Of a DNA stretch of 64,000 nt, positions 1-10,200 are shown one piece after another. The notes under the pieces were generated by a model. It ran no database searches and was not told where the DNA came from. It was given only the letters and a program-made list of their open reading frames with translations. A program made the position numbers and the translations under genes. Source of the stretch: Panulirus ornatus (taxonomy: Eukaryota > Arthropoda > Malacostraca > Decapoda > Palinuridae); NCBI RefSeq assembly GCF_036320965.1, contig NC_092235.1, positions 2,547,028-2,611,027 of the forward strand, given 5' to 3'. Positions within the stretch are counted from its first letter, which is position 1, and every line of letters begins with the position of its first letter.

Positions 1-1063
1 TTCAAATATAATATATTCGGACAAGGTCGCCAGTAACATATATTTGTTACGAGTAATCTATTGGTCCTCGTCTTCGCAAGGACACTAGCTTCGTTACGTT
101 TCACAACGGGATAACACGATCAGAAAGTTATGGGATTGAATTAAAAGACCAGCACTACATTAAATCTACTTATAATGAAAGAATGCAGGTGTACAATGAT
201 AAACACATAAATCAGGCATTTAACATTTAACACTAGTTAGCATTCCAGGTAAGATTTCAAGCCAGGAGGTCTCTTTCCTCTATAACGATTTGTTCGATAA
301 CATTACACTTAGATAAACCTGACGTGACACAGTAAACAACATCGATACACTTGGCTACCTATCGTGACACAGTAGTAACATCTTACAAACTGGGGCAGCG
401 GTGGCTACGGGGTTCGAGACAGGGAAAGCTCACATTACCTTTGCTGGCGGGCTCGAGTCTGCTGAAGGAATCGAGTCCCAGACGATCGTCTGAGCCTTTT
501 AACTGAAGGACCAGCAGGGTAAGAACAGCTAGCCACGCCTCGACCCACCTTGTTACCCTATGGTGCCACCTTTGATTGGTCATGGGCCTACGGCCCACCG
601 AGGATTGGAGGAGGGTGGCTCCAAGTGCCACTCCTACTTGGCTGGAGGGCCACTGGTACGTCGGTGATTGGAGGAGGTGTCATCCGTGAACCAGCTGACT
701 GGCTGAGAGGAGGTTAGGTTCGTCCCACATCTGCCTGGATGTCCCACCTTCAAGTCCTGACAGCGACGACACTGTATGGGAGGCCGTAGGTTGACCACCA
801 ATTTGACCTAGTGCCCTGGGTCAGGAGGCCCGAGCGACGAGTGGGGCTGGATTGATGGCCCGGCGTGGCCATCTGGTTTCCTTCTCGAAGGTATGAAGAA
901 GGCCTCAGAAATTAATGGGTTTGGCTATGGGAGTGAAATCCGACCCAATAATGGAGCAAAGGCCTTGGCCCTCGCCCTAACATGGAATAGCTCTTACACT
1001 ATACACAGAGATACACACATACTTATTAATATACGAACATGTGGGCACCCACGTGTCGTAACA
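1..1063 (-). repeat. 3' LTR (in element orientation), first 9 bases outside window
   Basis: Aligns base for base, without indels, to 3465-4527. About 13 substitutions were counted by eye, i.e. close to 99% identity. It ends TCGTAACA at 1063, the inverted match of the TGTTACGA that opens the other copy. Small ORFs here, such as 383-631 minus and 893-1114 plus, recur in the other LTR and are not genes. Confidence 0.9.
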
Positions 1064-1074
1064 CCCCCCTCCTT
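1064..1074 (-). other. Polypurine tract of the LTR element
   Basis: On the minus strand AAGGAGGGGGG directly abuts the TGTTACGACACG start of the 3' LTR, where plus-strand priming is expected. It fixes both the element's orientation and the LTR boundary. Confidence 0.85.
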
Positions 1075-1110
1075 AAAGGAGAAAATTCCTAGAAGAAGAA
1101 TTTTCTCACC

Positions 1111-1452
1111 TTAAGAGCGGGATAAACAATCAGCTAACACATTATGTGCGCCAGCAATATGGTGAATATCTAAATTATACTCTTGAAGAAACAAAACAAG
1201 GCCCACCTAGTTAATTTCTGACTCCGATCCCGTAACTTGTAAACATTTTGAAAGGGATTGGTAGTCAGTACACTCTAAAATGATTGTCTGAGGGACACAT
1301 ACAGAAGGTGCTATAATACAAATAGCAAAAACACAAGTTCCTTCTCCATGGTGGGGTTATCTGTTTGGGCTCAATCTTCTCGCTGTCCTTCTGAAAGAGG
1401 ACCTCACCAGCGTCAGCATCGCTGGCAGTCACAGTTAAACTGGTTGGAGCCT
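1111..1452 (-). pseudogene. RNase H domain remnant (C-terminal end of pol)
   Basis: Minus-strand translation gives a Ty3/Gypsy RNase H start at about 1440-1395 (LTVTASDADAGEVLFQ, matching the TVDASDxGAGAVL block with the acidic residue altered). Further on it reads DNHFRVYTDY and ends IHHIAGAHNVLADCLSRS at about 1170-1114, followed by a stop at 1111-1113. The last block is the classic end of RNase H before the integrase linker. Here it is instead the true C-terminus of the polyprotein, 37 bases before the polypurine tract. The blocks lie in different frames, so the domain is broken. It degraded the RNA strand of the replication hybrid in the ancestral element. Confidence 0.8.
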
Positions 1453-1539
1453 GCAAAATATAACAGTCAAAAAAAGTAGTGTTCCTAACTGATGAGAGAG
1501 GCTCTCTGACACTGCTCATTTCAAACATATCTAACATTC

Positions 1540-1650
1540 ATCAACAGATTTATGAGAGGGGGTTGCAACTGCGAGAAAAGTTACTAATACACTCTGTAAT
1601 ACCCAACTGTACCCACAAACGTCTCGGTTCTCTCCGAGATCGGGGGGAAC
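1540..1650 (-). pseudogene. Reverse transcriptase C-terminal remnant
   Basis: At 1592-1623 the minus strand reads FVGTVGYYR, then in a shifted frame SNFSRSCNPL. Together these match the connection segment between reverse transcriptase and RNase H in Gypsy elements (the FLGxxGYYRRF..NFS block). The catalytic palm with YxDD is absent. The deletion must lie between this piece and the integrase C-terminal module at about 1890. Confidence 0.65.
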
Positions 1651-1879
1651 TCATTACGGGCTAATACTTGGACCTTTACGGTCGGTGGAAGGAGGGGACT
1701 GACAAACCTCTGGCAAAACTCTGGGTACGTCGACAGGAGGGCAAACCTTTCTACCCGTCACTTCCCAGGCAGGTGCTAAAGCGTCTCCGTCTTCCCGGGT
1801 CTCCGAGGCCTTCACAGCTACGTCGTCAACTTCGTCACACACGGCTACCGCTGGACGTTGGATGATGCAGACTGATACC

Positions 1880-2420
1880 GTCGGTTCATAGGGACCCTGA
1901 GAACGGACAGCCAAGGGTTGACCTGGCTGCTGTAGAAGCCACACCTCGTCGCCTGTCTCTACACTTCTAAATCGAGACCGTTCTGTCAGGCCACCTCGTC
2001 CTTCATCCCCGACTCTCTTGAATGGGCTCGAGACAAATCCTCAATTCCTCTGTCACAACGGAGGCTACACCAGGAGAGAGGGTATCACACAGCTCCCTCT
2101 CGCTGGTCTCACTCTCAAGAAGAGTGTAACAGTGGTCAGAGGAGGTTATTAGCAATGGGCTCACAATGTCAATTATAACTCGGTCAAACCGACCTTCAAA
2201 TGGGGGAATAGGAACTCGCCTGTCTCTACACTTCTGAATCGAGACAGTCTGAGTAGGCTTCCCAACACTGAGCGACATCTCGGCGGACACCAGGCCAATT
2301 AAATGACCGGCAAAGCTTGAGTCGTGCGCAAGCTTCAAAAATCTCCCTGCTGTAGGGACGCGGCACTAACACCTGGTGAACTGCCTGCCACTCCTCGTCT
2401 TCCCCATTACATGACACTGA
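1880..2420 (-). pseudogene. Integrase remnant with HHCC, core start and GPY/F module
   Basis: The minus strand shows KLAHDSSFAGHL (about 2335-2300), the histidine half of the HHCC zinc-binding domain. An overlapping frame gives FNWPGVRRDVAQC (about 2301-2265), the cysteine half; sequence between them is missing and the frame changes. FDRVIIDIVSPL at about 2195-2160 is the opening of the integrase core. GDEVWLLQQPGQPLAVRSQGPYE (about 1955-1885; the key part is QGPYE) matches the GPY/F module at the integrase C-terminus. Most of the DDE core is missing. The domain lies between protease and RNase H, not after RNase H. Confidence 0.75.
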
Positions 2421-2626
2421 ACACCACCTCCTCAGGTCTCACCCTCAGGGAGAGTCTTCACTCCCTGCGTTTCGACGGCTATGTCCACAGGCACACGGCC
2501 TGCCGTGCCAGCTATCATGGACCTGGCACCGTCGTGGTTGTAGACAATATCTGGTACCTCTTCGTCAAGCTGCACCGCCTCCGTGGACTTCACCGGGCCC
2601 GTAGGCAACACCGGCATTGGGTTCAT

Positions 2627-2850
2627 CTTCCCACCCGCCAGGTCACTGCCTAACACAAAGTCCACGTCTAAGACAGGAACTTATCTACAATCCCTACGAG
2701 ATCATGGCCCGTGAAGAAATCTGTTTCTGCCCTCACATTGACTAGTGGAGCTTCCTTGGGACCCGACAGTCCGTCTAGCAAGACTCGGTCTCCAGACTCA
2801 TCGCGGCACCAAGCCATCCACCATTAGCGACTGTAGCGCACCAGAATCCC
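2627..2850 (-). pseudogene. Aspartic protease remnant
   Basis: The minus strand at 2850-2820 reads RDSGALQSLMV. DSG (2840-2848) is the catalytic Asp-Ser/Thr-Gly triad of retroviral-type proteases. Downstream, DFVLGSDLAGGK (about 2660-2630) matches the conserved C-terminal block of Gypsy-type proteases. An in-frame stop follows the active-site block, so it is not functional. This domain would have processed the polyprotein. Confidence 0.75.
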
Positions 2851-3101
2851 GTAATACGGTCACTTTTCGTCGTACACCACATCTACTAACATAGCCCTCA
2901 GACAGGAACGCATTGTAGTTCCCACAGAACAGATCCTATAATAAGGACAGATTAATCAGCAGTCTCGCAACCCCTCACTTTCCTAAGAGCAGAAACAGCC
3001 TCACCTACTTTACTAAATTGGCCCTAAAATTAAGAAGAGATTCATGGGCCTACAATTATATTAAAAAAGGTAGAGTCTCTGGATTCCTTCACTCGAGCCC
3101 A

Positions 3102-3143
3102 GCAGTCCCTCACCTGGTGCCCAACCTTGCCACAATAAAAACA
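3102..3143 (-). pseudogene. Gag nucleocapsid CCHC zinc knuckle
   Basis: Minus-strand translation is CFYCGKVGHQVRDC, an exact C-X2-C-X4-H-X4-C knuckle, the RNA-binding motif of Gag. Only about 290 bases separate it from the primer-binding site, so most of Gag (matrix/capsid) is deleted. The open frame at 3110-3388 covers the same bases in another frame and is not Gag. Confidence 0.8.
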
Positions 3144-3430
3144 ACTCTTTCGGAGTATTTCCCTTGACTTTTATGAGTTACCGGCAAGGTAGCAGATTCA
3201 GGTGGGATTACATTATTACCGGAGTTTCCTTTGCCATCGAAACCCGTCGAACGTCTCTCCGTACTAATGGAGCATAGCCACCGTGCATAAATCGTCATTT
3301 TTGCAAAAATACTTGACACAAATCTGATCAGGTCTCTTCGCGACCTCATAATCATTACACTGGTCAACGCGGCACTGGTCAACGACATGATTAACGAATC
3401 AAGGAAAGAGATTCAGTTAAGACAAGAAAA

Positions 3431-3448
3431 ATCCTGGCGAGGTCGCCA
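3431..3448 (-). other. Primer-binding site of the LTR element
   Basis: Read on the minus strand, TGGCGACCTCGCCAGGAT starts 7 bases downstream of the 5' LTR (which ends at 3456). The TGG start is complementary to a tRNA 3' CCA end, as expected of a minus-strand primer site. The priming tRNA was not identified. Confidence 0.7.
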
Positions 3449-3455
3449 ATTCATA

Positions 3456-4527
3456 TGTTACGAATTCAAATATAATATATTCGGACAAGGTCCCCAGTAA
3501 CATATATTTGTTACGAGTAATCTATTGGTCCTCGTCTTCGCAAGGACGCTAGCTTCGTTACGTTTCACAACGGGATAACACGATCAGAAAGTTATGAGAC
3601 TGAATTAAAAGACCAGCACTACATTAAATCTACTTATAATGAAAGAATGCAGGTGTACAATGATAAACACATAAATCAGGCATTTAACATTTAACACTAG
3701 TTAACATTCCAGGTAAGATTTCAAGCCAGGAGGTCTCTTTCCTCTATAACGATTTGTTCGATAACATTACACTTAGATAAATCTGACGTGACACAGTAAA
3801 CAACATCGATACACTTAGCTACCTATCGTGACACAGTAGTAACATCTTACAAACTGGGGCAGCGGTGGCTACGGGGTTCGAGACAAGGAAAGCTCACATT
3901 ACCTTTGCTGGCGGGCTCGAGTCTGCTGAAGGAATCGAGTCCCAGACGATCGTCTGAGCCTTTTAACTGAAGGACCAGCAGGGTAAGAACAGCTAGCCAC
4001 GCCTCGACCCACCTTGTTACCCTATGGTGCCAACTTTGATTGGTCATGGGCCTAAGGCCCACCGAGGATTGGAGGAGGGTGGCTCCAAGTGCCACTCCTA
4101 CTTGGCTGGAGGGCCACTGGTACATCGGTGATTGGAGGAGGTGTCATCCGTGAACCAGCTGACTGGCTGAGAGGAGGTTAGGTTCGTCCCACATCTGCCT
4201 GGATGTCCCACCTTCAAGTCCTGACAGCGACGACACTGTATGGGAGGCCGTAGGTTGACCCCCAATTTGACCTAGTGCCCTGGGTCAGGAGGCCCGAGCG
4301 TCGAGTGGGGCTGGATTGATGGCCCGGCGTGGCCATCTGGTTTCCTTCTCGAAGGTATGAAGAAGGCCTCAGAAATTAATGGGTTTGGCTATGGGAGTGA
4401 AATCCGACCCAATAATGGAGCAAAGGCCTTGGCCCTCGCCCTAACATGGAATAGCTCTTACACTATACACAGAGATACACACATACTTATTAATATACGA
4501 ACATGTGGGCACCCACGTGTCGTAACA
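3456..4527 (-). repeat. 5' LTR (in element orientation), complete, 1072 bp
   Basis: Complete LTR, TGTTACGA to TCGTAACA, an 8-bp inverted terminal pair. Bases 3465-4527 match 1-1063 with about 13 substitutions and no gaps. The right flank starts ATGTTTATG and falls inside a copy of the ~0.9-kb dispersed repeat, showing that the element inserted into it. Confidence 0.9.
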
Positions 4528-5320
4528 ATGTTTATGATTACAAAACACAGACTATGTTCTCCTCTTGGTGTCTAAAAGATGACCCAACACAAGACGACTA
4601 CTTTAAGACCAAAGTTTGTAGACTTTTAACAAATTATTTACTATTACGTCCCTTTTCTCTCAGCATCATTTTTCAGGTTTACTTCAAACAAATGCAACGT
4701 ACCTAATATTCATTTGGTATAGATATTTCCTGAATGATCTTCAACAACGCGTTGTATAACTTTTTAATGGTTCATTTCGTGTAATGGATCAAACATTACA
4801 AAGTTGTGTCCATCCACACAAGTGTTACACGTCCCAGGTAAAGATATATTCTAGATATGACGTCTGTTCAACACAGATATGTTATCTGTAAATATCTATA
4901 CAAAGTTCCCCTGCTGGGCCATACTTAAAACTTTCGTATTAAAGTTTATCAGTTGTAAGTGATCAAGCATTACAAAGGTGTGTCCATTACCACAGGTGCT
5001 ACTGATCCCAGGTAAAGGTATTTCACCATCTTTGTATCTTTAAACATTATAGTTATGAATGTTTCATCCCTGATTCCAGCCTTACAATCAAAATTTATGT
5101 TTTATCCTCCTTATCCTTATCACATAATTAGTCAGTTGAAGTGCAGAACACGCTTTTGAGCTCAGCCACTTTACTGTGTTTGTCAAATGATACCATTGAA
5201 ATGGTGTTACCGGACTCCAACTGTAAGTAGTTACACCTGGAGTGACAAGTCACCATCGGCAAGGCAAGTAATCCACGAGTAACTGAATTTGTCTTGGCTG
5301 TGACTTGCCCTTCCATTATT
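4528..5320 (+). repeat. Dispersed ~0.9-kb repeat, copy 1
   Basis: Unclassified interspersed repeat, cut on its left by the LTR element. The family hallmark is two diverged cassettes about 170 bp apart. Each carries a run like ATTACAAAGKTGTGTCCAT, then a CACAGGTG-like stretch and TCCCAGGTAAAG (here near 4795 and 4970). The copy ends with a block containing TCAGTTGAAGTGCAGAA and TTACCGGACTCCA. Other copies lie at 12130-13055, 30360-30719 plus 33958-34460, 7550-8460 (minus) and 19870-21068 plus 22443-22540 (minus). No ORF is convincing. Confidence 0.75.
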
Positions 5321-5379
5321 TACATATATTAAAATGTGACAGTAAGAATCAAAAGCCAGAGGAGGAGGAGCAGTACACA

Positions 5380-5560
5380 TTGCTCATGATGTTTATGTAT
5401 TGGCTTTACATCTCGACTAATAATCTCACCTACGTCTTTCTCCTTCCTTGATAGTTCTATTTCTAAATCTTATGGTGATCCTCTAATTTGCCTGCTATGT
5501 GCACAAGGTACATCATTTTGCGTATACCTACAGTGAATATCACTGGCCATTGTACACTGT
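5380..5560 (-). pseudogene. Non-LTR (CR1/Jockey-like) reverse transcriptase remnant
   Basis: Minus-strand reading gives ELSRKEKDVGEIISRDVKP. It matches the EKDLGVxISxDLK block that follows the RT palm in CR1/Jockey-type LINEs. Upstream bases align with the homologous remnant at 19280-19450 but are frameshifted and contain stops. It is an old fragment only. Confidence 0.6.
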
Positions 5561-6028
5561 ACAACGATACGCTGTTAATCTTTCTGCAGTCGTCTTGCGT
5601 CATCGCACCAGTTGATAATGTTGGCTGATTTTGCCATCGTGAAATTGTTTTTAGTCACCAATGTCTCTTATAGATATCAAATATCAGGAAAATCTATCAA
5701 ACTCGTAAACACAATTTGACTGTATGTGCGAAAAATCGGATATAAGTTTCAAAGATTTTTCTGAAGAGAATTATAGAACAAGTCAGATCACATTTATTAT
5801 ATCACATATCAGTTCACAAGATAAAGACACCATTATAACATATTGTGAAACTAATATATAGCATGATTCATGTACAAGGACCATCTTCTACACATGACCA
5901 ATATTTCACAACCATCACAAAATGATTCACTGATAAAGCCAGTGTATGTAATGTCCTTCCTTTTCCTCAGCTCATTAGGCATTTTCCGTGACCCAACCTA
6001 TATGTTATTTGTCCCCTCATTTGTGACC
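5561..6028. other. AT-rich stretch without recognised features
   Basis: No coding, RNA or repeat family recognised on either strand. It lies between a LINE remnant and a short tandem duplication. Confidence 0.5.
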
Positions 6029-6172
6029 TTGTAGTTGTTGTACGGTGGAGTAATGCTTGACTTGCTATACTGAGGGACAGACACACTGACACAAGCCATG
6101 TTGTAGTTGTTGTACGGTGGAGTAATGCTTGACTTGCTATACTGACGGACAGACACACTGACACAAGCCACT
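6029..6172. repeat. 72-bp tandem duplication (two copies)
   Basis: 6029-6100 and 6101-6172 are near-identical (TTGTAGTTGTTGTACGGTGG starts each copy). The 65-residue minus ORF across it is repetitive and not a gene. Confidence 0.85.
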
Positions 6173-7549
6173 ATTGGAAAAACAGATAAACATGAAGAGA
6201 TAATTTACCTGAAAAAATTATTTATCTATTCACAGGATTTACTATCAGACATGATTACAAATTAAGAAAACTGGTTTCCACTAAAAGAATTATAAAACGT
6301 ACAAAATTCACATGAAAATCTACATGGTCGATATATGTTCTACCAACAGCGTGAGTAAATAAATTTCTAACTCCTCATTAACAATCTTATCAATTCAACC
6401 CATAAAAAATATCTTCATGACAAATAAACCCAAATAGCAGTGTGTCATAAGACCAGAGCCCCTGCCAAGCTGGGACTTGGCCAAACATAAACAACCACTT
6501 TCTTATAGACGATTAGTCAAGGTTCTGGGTCGAGCACCAGGATCTATTGACCTCCGACATAATATATTTTCTCTGATCCTTCATCATCACCACCACACTC
6601 CCGGCACCCATCAATAAACCCTTCCCAAATTCCTCACTTCCTTATAAACTCGTCCCTGTAGTCAACAATTAAGAAACCTAAACCGACCAAAAAGCATTAC
6701 GTTGTTCAACAATGTAAACCCCAGCTAGGGTGAGCCTTAGATACTCTTACGGTATATTGTGATGGACGAAGGATTTACTACCCTAGTAATGTATTACACA
6801 TTTACTTATTCTAAAAACCTATCACTGATTACCGTTAAATACATATGGCAAAAATATATTTTGCTTGTGGACATCTAGTGAAAATACATGGGATATCGTA
6901 TGCAAGCTAAACATTTGATACGATAATAAATAAAATCCCATAACTTTTCTGGAGCACAAGGTACAGAAATATATGTTACGTGATATCGTTAAGATGAACA
7001 TATCTAACATAAAGATTTCTATTTTGCAGATAAATGTTTTACATGTAGAAATCAATAATAATTTCAATAACATAAAGATAATTGCGTCAGTATCTATGTT
7101 GCAGGCTTTTTATCAGGGTTTTACACACTGTAGAAAAGAATTGTTTAGAGAAAAGTAATGTAATTGCTATTAACACGAGGTTCAAGGATTCTAAGTTATG
7201 AGTTTCTACTCTTCAAAATGTTACCTTCATCCTCTGAGAAAACTTTGAAAAAACAGACTTTTATTTTGTGTGATGAGGACTAATGACAAATTATTTACGT
7301 TTTTCTTAAGAATATCCTTTATGAATCAAATGAAAGTATTTTGTTAGATAGAAAATCTACATCAGTAACAACGAGAGATAAACAATCAATATTCACAAAC
7401 TTTATCTTTGGTGAATTAAAGTTCATCAAATAACATAAAGATTACTATATACAATTTCCAACAATCTTATCGACATCATAAAACCAAATATGATTAATAA
7501 ATGTTTCAAATCATCAAAAGTAAAAAGAAGAAGCCGTCCGGAGGTTAGT
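6173..7549. other. AT-rich sequence; right half shared with 19500-20230
   Basis: 6173-6780 holds nothing recognised. From about 6790 it aligns in the same orientation with 19500-20230 (shared block CATAACTTTTCTGGAGCACA, near 6940 and 19640). The dispersed repeat and this stretch therefore belong to one larger repeated unit. The ORFs are short and not conserved. Confidence 0.5.
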
Positions 7550-8460
7550 TGTTACCCCCGGCGTAAACACTTATAGGCGGAATCCGGTAACACCTCTTGA
7601 ATAGCATGTGGAAGACAGAGTAGAGTGGCTAGGCTCAGAAGCATGTTCTCCACTTCAACTGACTAATGATATGTTAAGACAACACAAACCACATACATCG
7701 ATTGTGAGAATGGAATCAGGGACGAAACATGTATAACTAGAAAGGTTAAAGATACAAAGATGGTGAAATTACCTTTACCTGGGATCAGTAGCACCTGTGG
7801 CAATGGACACAGCTTTTTAATGCTTGATCACTTACAACTGATAAACTTTAATACGAAAATCTTAGGTATTGTCCCTCAGGAAAACTTTTTATAAATATTT
7901 ATAGAAGACTTACATATGTTATATGTACGTTACCCCTAGAATATATCTTTACCCGGGATGTATAACACTTGTGTGGATAGACACAGCTTTGTAATGCATG
8001 ATCCATTACATGAAATGAACTTCGCTAACGAAGAGTTATACAACGAGTCGTTGGAGAACATTAATCAAATACCTATACAGAATTTTTATGTAAGATAAGA
8101 GGCATTTCATGATAGTAAACATAAAAAATGATGATGAAAGAAAAGGGAGGTAGAGGTAAATATTTTGTTAAAAGGTGAAATACTCCTGCCTTAAACTAGC
8201 TCCTTGTATTGCATTTTCACTTAGATACCCACATGATAACGCATTCTGTTCTTTATAATCATAAATATTTATGCATTTAACACGTTTTATCATTTCTTAT
8301 ATAATATCAAGGATTCAGGCTTAAAGATCTTGGTTCTGAACAATCATTATAATGCAACACAATACATAATTATGATAAACAAATCATTCATCACAATGAC
8401 CATTATGTTTTACCAGATTCTTTAAGTCCTCAGTCACGTTTGTTAATATCGGTGCTGTTT
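7550..8460 (-). repeat. Dispersed ~0.9-kb repeat, copy 2 (inverted)
   Basis: The reverse complement aligns along its length with copy 1 and with 12130-13055, including both cassettes (near 7785 and 7965), the GAGCTAGTTTAAGGCAGGAG block and the outer block CCAGATTCTTTAAGTCCTCA. With copy 1 it forms an inverted pair 2.2 kb apart. Confidence 0.75.
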
Positions 8461-9306
8461 CCTGTGGGGCGGGGTAGCGCCAGAAATGGGTGATGGCAAG
8501 CAAGTATGTTTATGTATGTCATACATAAGATAAACAATTATCCTTGTATGAAGAAAGCATCTTGGTTGTGCGATTCATTTCGTTTTTCTCTTCAGCAATG
8601 AGTATCATCCTGGTATAGTGAACATATGCTTGATATGATCCTGTAAGCGCCAGCAGGTCAAAAACATTTTCAAGTAACGTAAAGTGTATAGTGAAGATAG
8701 CTCTTAACCTGACCCGTGAGTGAACAGGATGGCATGTGATACTATCAAGGGAAACAGTGTCGGCGTTTTGGTTTATTAATAAGAAATGTTATTATTCCCT
8801 TAACACAGTTACCAATCCCCACCAGAGGCATAATTATCACTTTCATGAATAAATTCACTGCAATTTTGATCACTGTCATCTTTACCATTCATAACATGCA
8901 ACTATATTCACCACTAACTTATGCATTATCATTGTTGTACATTACGTACATTACAGCAGTAGTGATCTTTCGTGTGTGATAAAAGATGGTGACGTCTTTC
9001 CCATACACATATCATTATCAAATATTTACCTTACTCTACGTAGCACACTACACTTCCCTATCAAAACACACGCCTCTTCCTGTCTTCAAGCTTATCATAA
9101 CTACCCTACATTTTAACAGGATTAACCATCCTTGATATGCTCATATTCATGCCTACCAAAAGTATTATCATAACTACTCGAGACAATACAAAATCTTAAC
9201 TACAACCATACGAAGTTTACAACCATACTATATTACCTACCCCGGATATCAAGAGAACATGTCATCAACAATCTCTCACTAAAACAAAAACAGATCATCC
9301 ATCATC
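8461..9306. other. Sequence without recognised features
   Basis: Around 8445-8500 there is a weak, inverted resemblance to the GGTAGCGC motif of the RTE-like LINE tails. The remainder is AT-rich with no supported feature. No TATA box or initiator could be assigned with confidence to the ORF that starts at 9307. Confidence 0.4.
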
Positions 9307-10050
9307 ATGCGCATTGTTAACAAAAACGTTCAACGTGTCCTGCCAAAAACTGAATCAACAAAACCTAAAGAAATGCTGCTCATGCTCCTGGACCGGCTAC
9401 CATGGCGCAGTGGATCCACCTGGTCATTGGTTACCCTCCCATATTTAGCACCGGCATTGTTGTACCTTGTGGGTATGTGCAGGCGTGTGTTTCTCTCATG
9501 TCTTCGTAAGAGTGTTCGCCTGGCACTTTACACCATCTGGGTCATTGTAGTCACCTGCTTCGTTCTCGAACAGGAGTTCTTGAGCGTGATGGACCCTCTG
9601 GTAGTGAGCGCAATAAGATGGCTCGTAGGTCTTGTGCGGAGAGTTGTGAGGAATATCGTGCGGGAACTCATATTCCAGGTGACTATGTTCCTCTTAGTGT
9701 TCATCATCCTCGTGAGAATGGTGGTGGAGGAGGTAATGCTTCCTATCATTAGAACGGTTGACTACGCTGTGCAGGTCACACCGAAAGTCCTTATAATATT
9801 CTTGGATGAGATAGTTGTGGCACTTGTCGTGGAGGTGGCAAAGATGATGCTCACTGGCATTCTTGTACTCATCGTAAAGATGGTCACGAAGGTCAGTATC
9901 TCTGTATGGTCAGTTGTCTTCAGAAAAGCAGTGATCTTGGAGACTATGGCACAATCATTACCAACAACACCTCAAGAATCCTCTCTCTCCTGGGGACCTC
10001 ATCAAGGAATTCTTCATCGTTGCAGCACTCAGTTTGATTTTCTGTTGTAG
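9307..10050 (+). CDS. Hypothetical strongly hydrophobic protein, 247 aa; possibly a broken gene
   Basis: A continuous 247-codon ORF from ATG at 9307, in sequence visibly richer in G+C than its flanks and not made of tandem repeats. The product has a basic N-terminus (about 1-38) and then hydrophobic segments near residues 40-58, 72-91, 121-140 and 161-194. These are rich in Val, Ile and Leu, with interspersed Arg/Lys/Glu in an amphipathic-looking pattern. No known family was recognised. Past the stop a second frame (10034-10252) continues with similar hydrophobic composition. Either a one-base frame change or a short intron (pyrimidine-rich run and AG just before 10051) may join them. LINE sequence begins at about 10201 and replaces whatever followed. 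It could be a host exon, a pseudogene, or a chance ORF. Confidence 0.4.
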   Translation: MRIVNKNVQRVLPKTESTKPKEMLLMLLDRLPWRSGSTWSLVTLPYLAPALLYLVGMCRRVFLSCLRKSVRLALYTIWVIVVTCFVLEQEFLSVMDPLVVSAIRWLVGLVRRVVRNIVRELIFQVTMFLLVFIILVRMVVEEVMLPIIRTVDYAVQVTPKVLIIFLDEIVVALVVEVAKMMLTGILVLIVKMVTKVSISVWSVVFRKAVILETMAQSLPTTPQESSLSWGPHQGILHRCSTQFDFLL

Positions 10051-10200
10051 GCTGTTGGCTGGAGGCGCCGTTGTAGTAACAGTTTTGGTCTTGCGCACAC
10101 TGGTAACCGCTGCCATAGTACTTCTTCGTCCAGCAATTTACCTGATTCAAATGACGTCGAAACTGGGTAAATACGTAGTAACCTTTGTTAAAGTGGTCCA
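10051..10200 (+). pseudogene. Possible continuation of the hydrophobic ORF in another frame
   Basis: The frame opened by the ATG at 10034 stays open to 10252. Its codons up to about 10200 encode a Val/Leu/Ile-rich stretch (GGAVVVTVLVLRTLVTAA and further) resembling the preceding 247-residue ORF. The codons after 10200 are RTE-like LINE sequence. It is the 3' part of the same broken gene, or a second exon. Confidence 0.3.

Larger units (their letters stand above)
1..4527 (-). mobile_element. Internally deleted Ty3/Gypsy-type LTR retrotransposon with Copia-like pol order
   Basis: Two direct repeats (1-1063 and 3456-4527) flank a 2.39-kb interior. The full LTR begins TGTTACGA and ends TCGTAACA. 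On the minus strand the interior shows, in order, a primer-binding site (3431-3448), a gag CCHC knuckle (3102-3143), an aspartic protease motif (2840-2848), integrase pieces (about 2420-1880), a reverse transcriptase tail (about 1590-1623), the RNase H end (1111-1170) and a polypurine tract (1064-1074). An intact element would need roughly 4-5 kb inside the LTRs, so most of gag and nearly all of the reverse transcriptase are gone, and the remaining domains are broken by frameshifts. Integrase upstream of RNase H is the Ty1/Copia order, known in Gypsy-like elements from the Gmr1 group. The window starts 9 bases inside the left LTR, so the target-site duplication cannot be checked. Confidence 0.88.

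Noticed and set aside
893..1114. 73-codon ORF, and similar ORFs inside the LTRs
   Set aside because: They lie on the strand opposite to the element and recur in both LTRs as part of the repeat.
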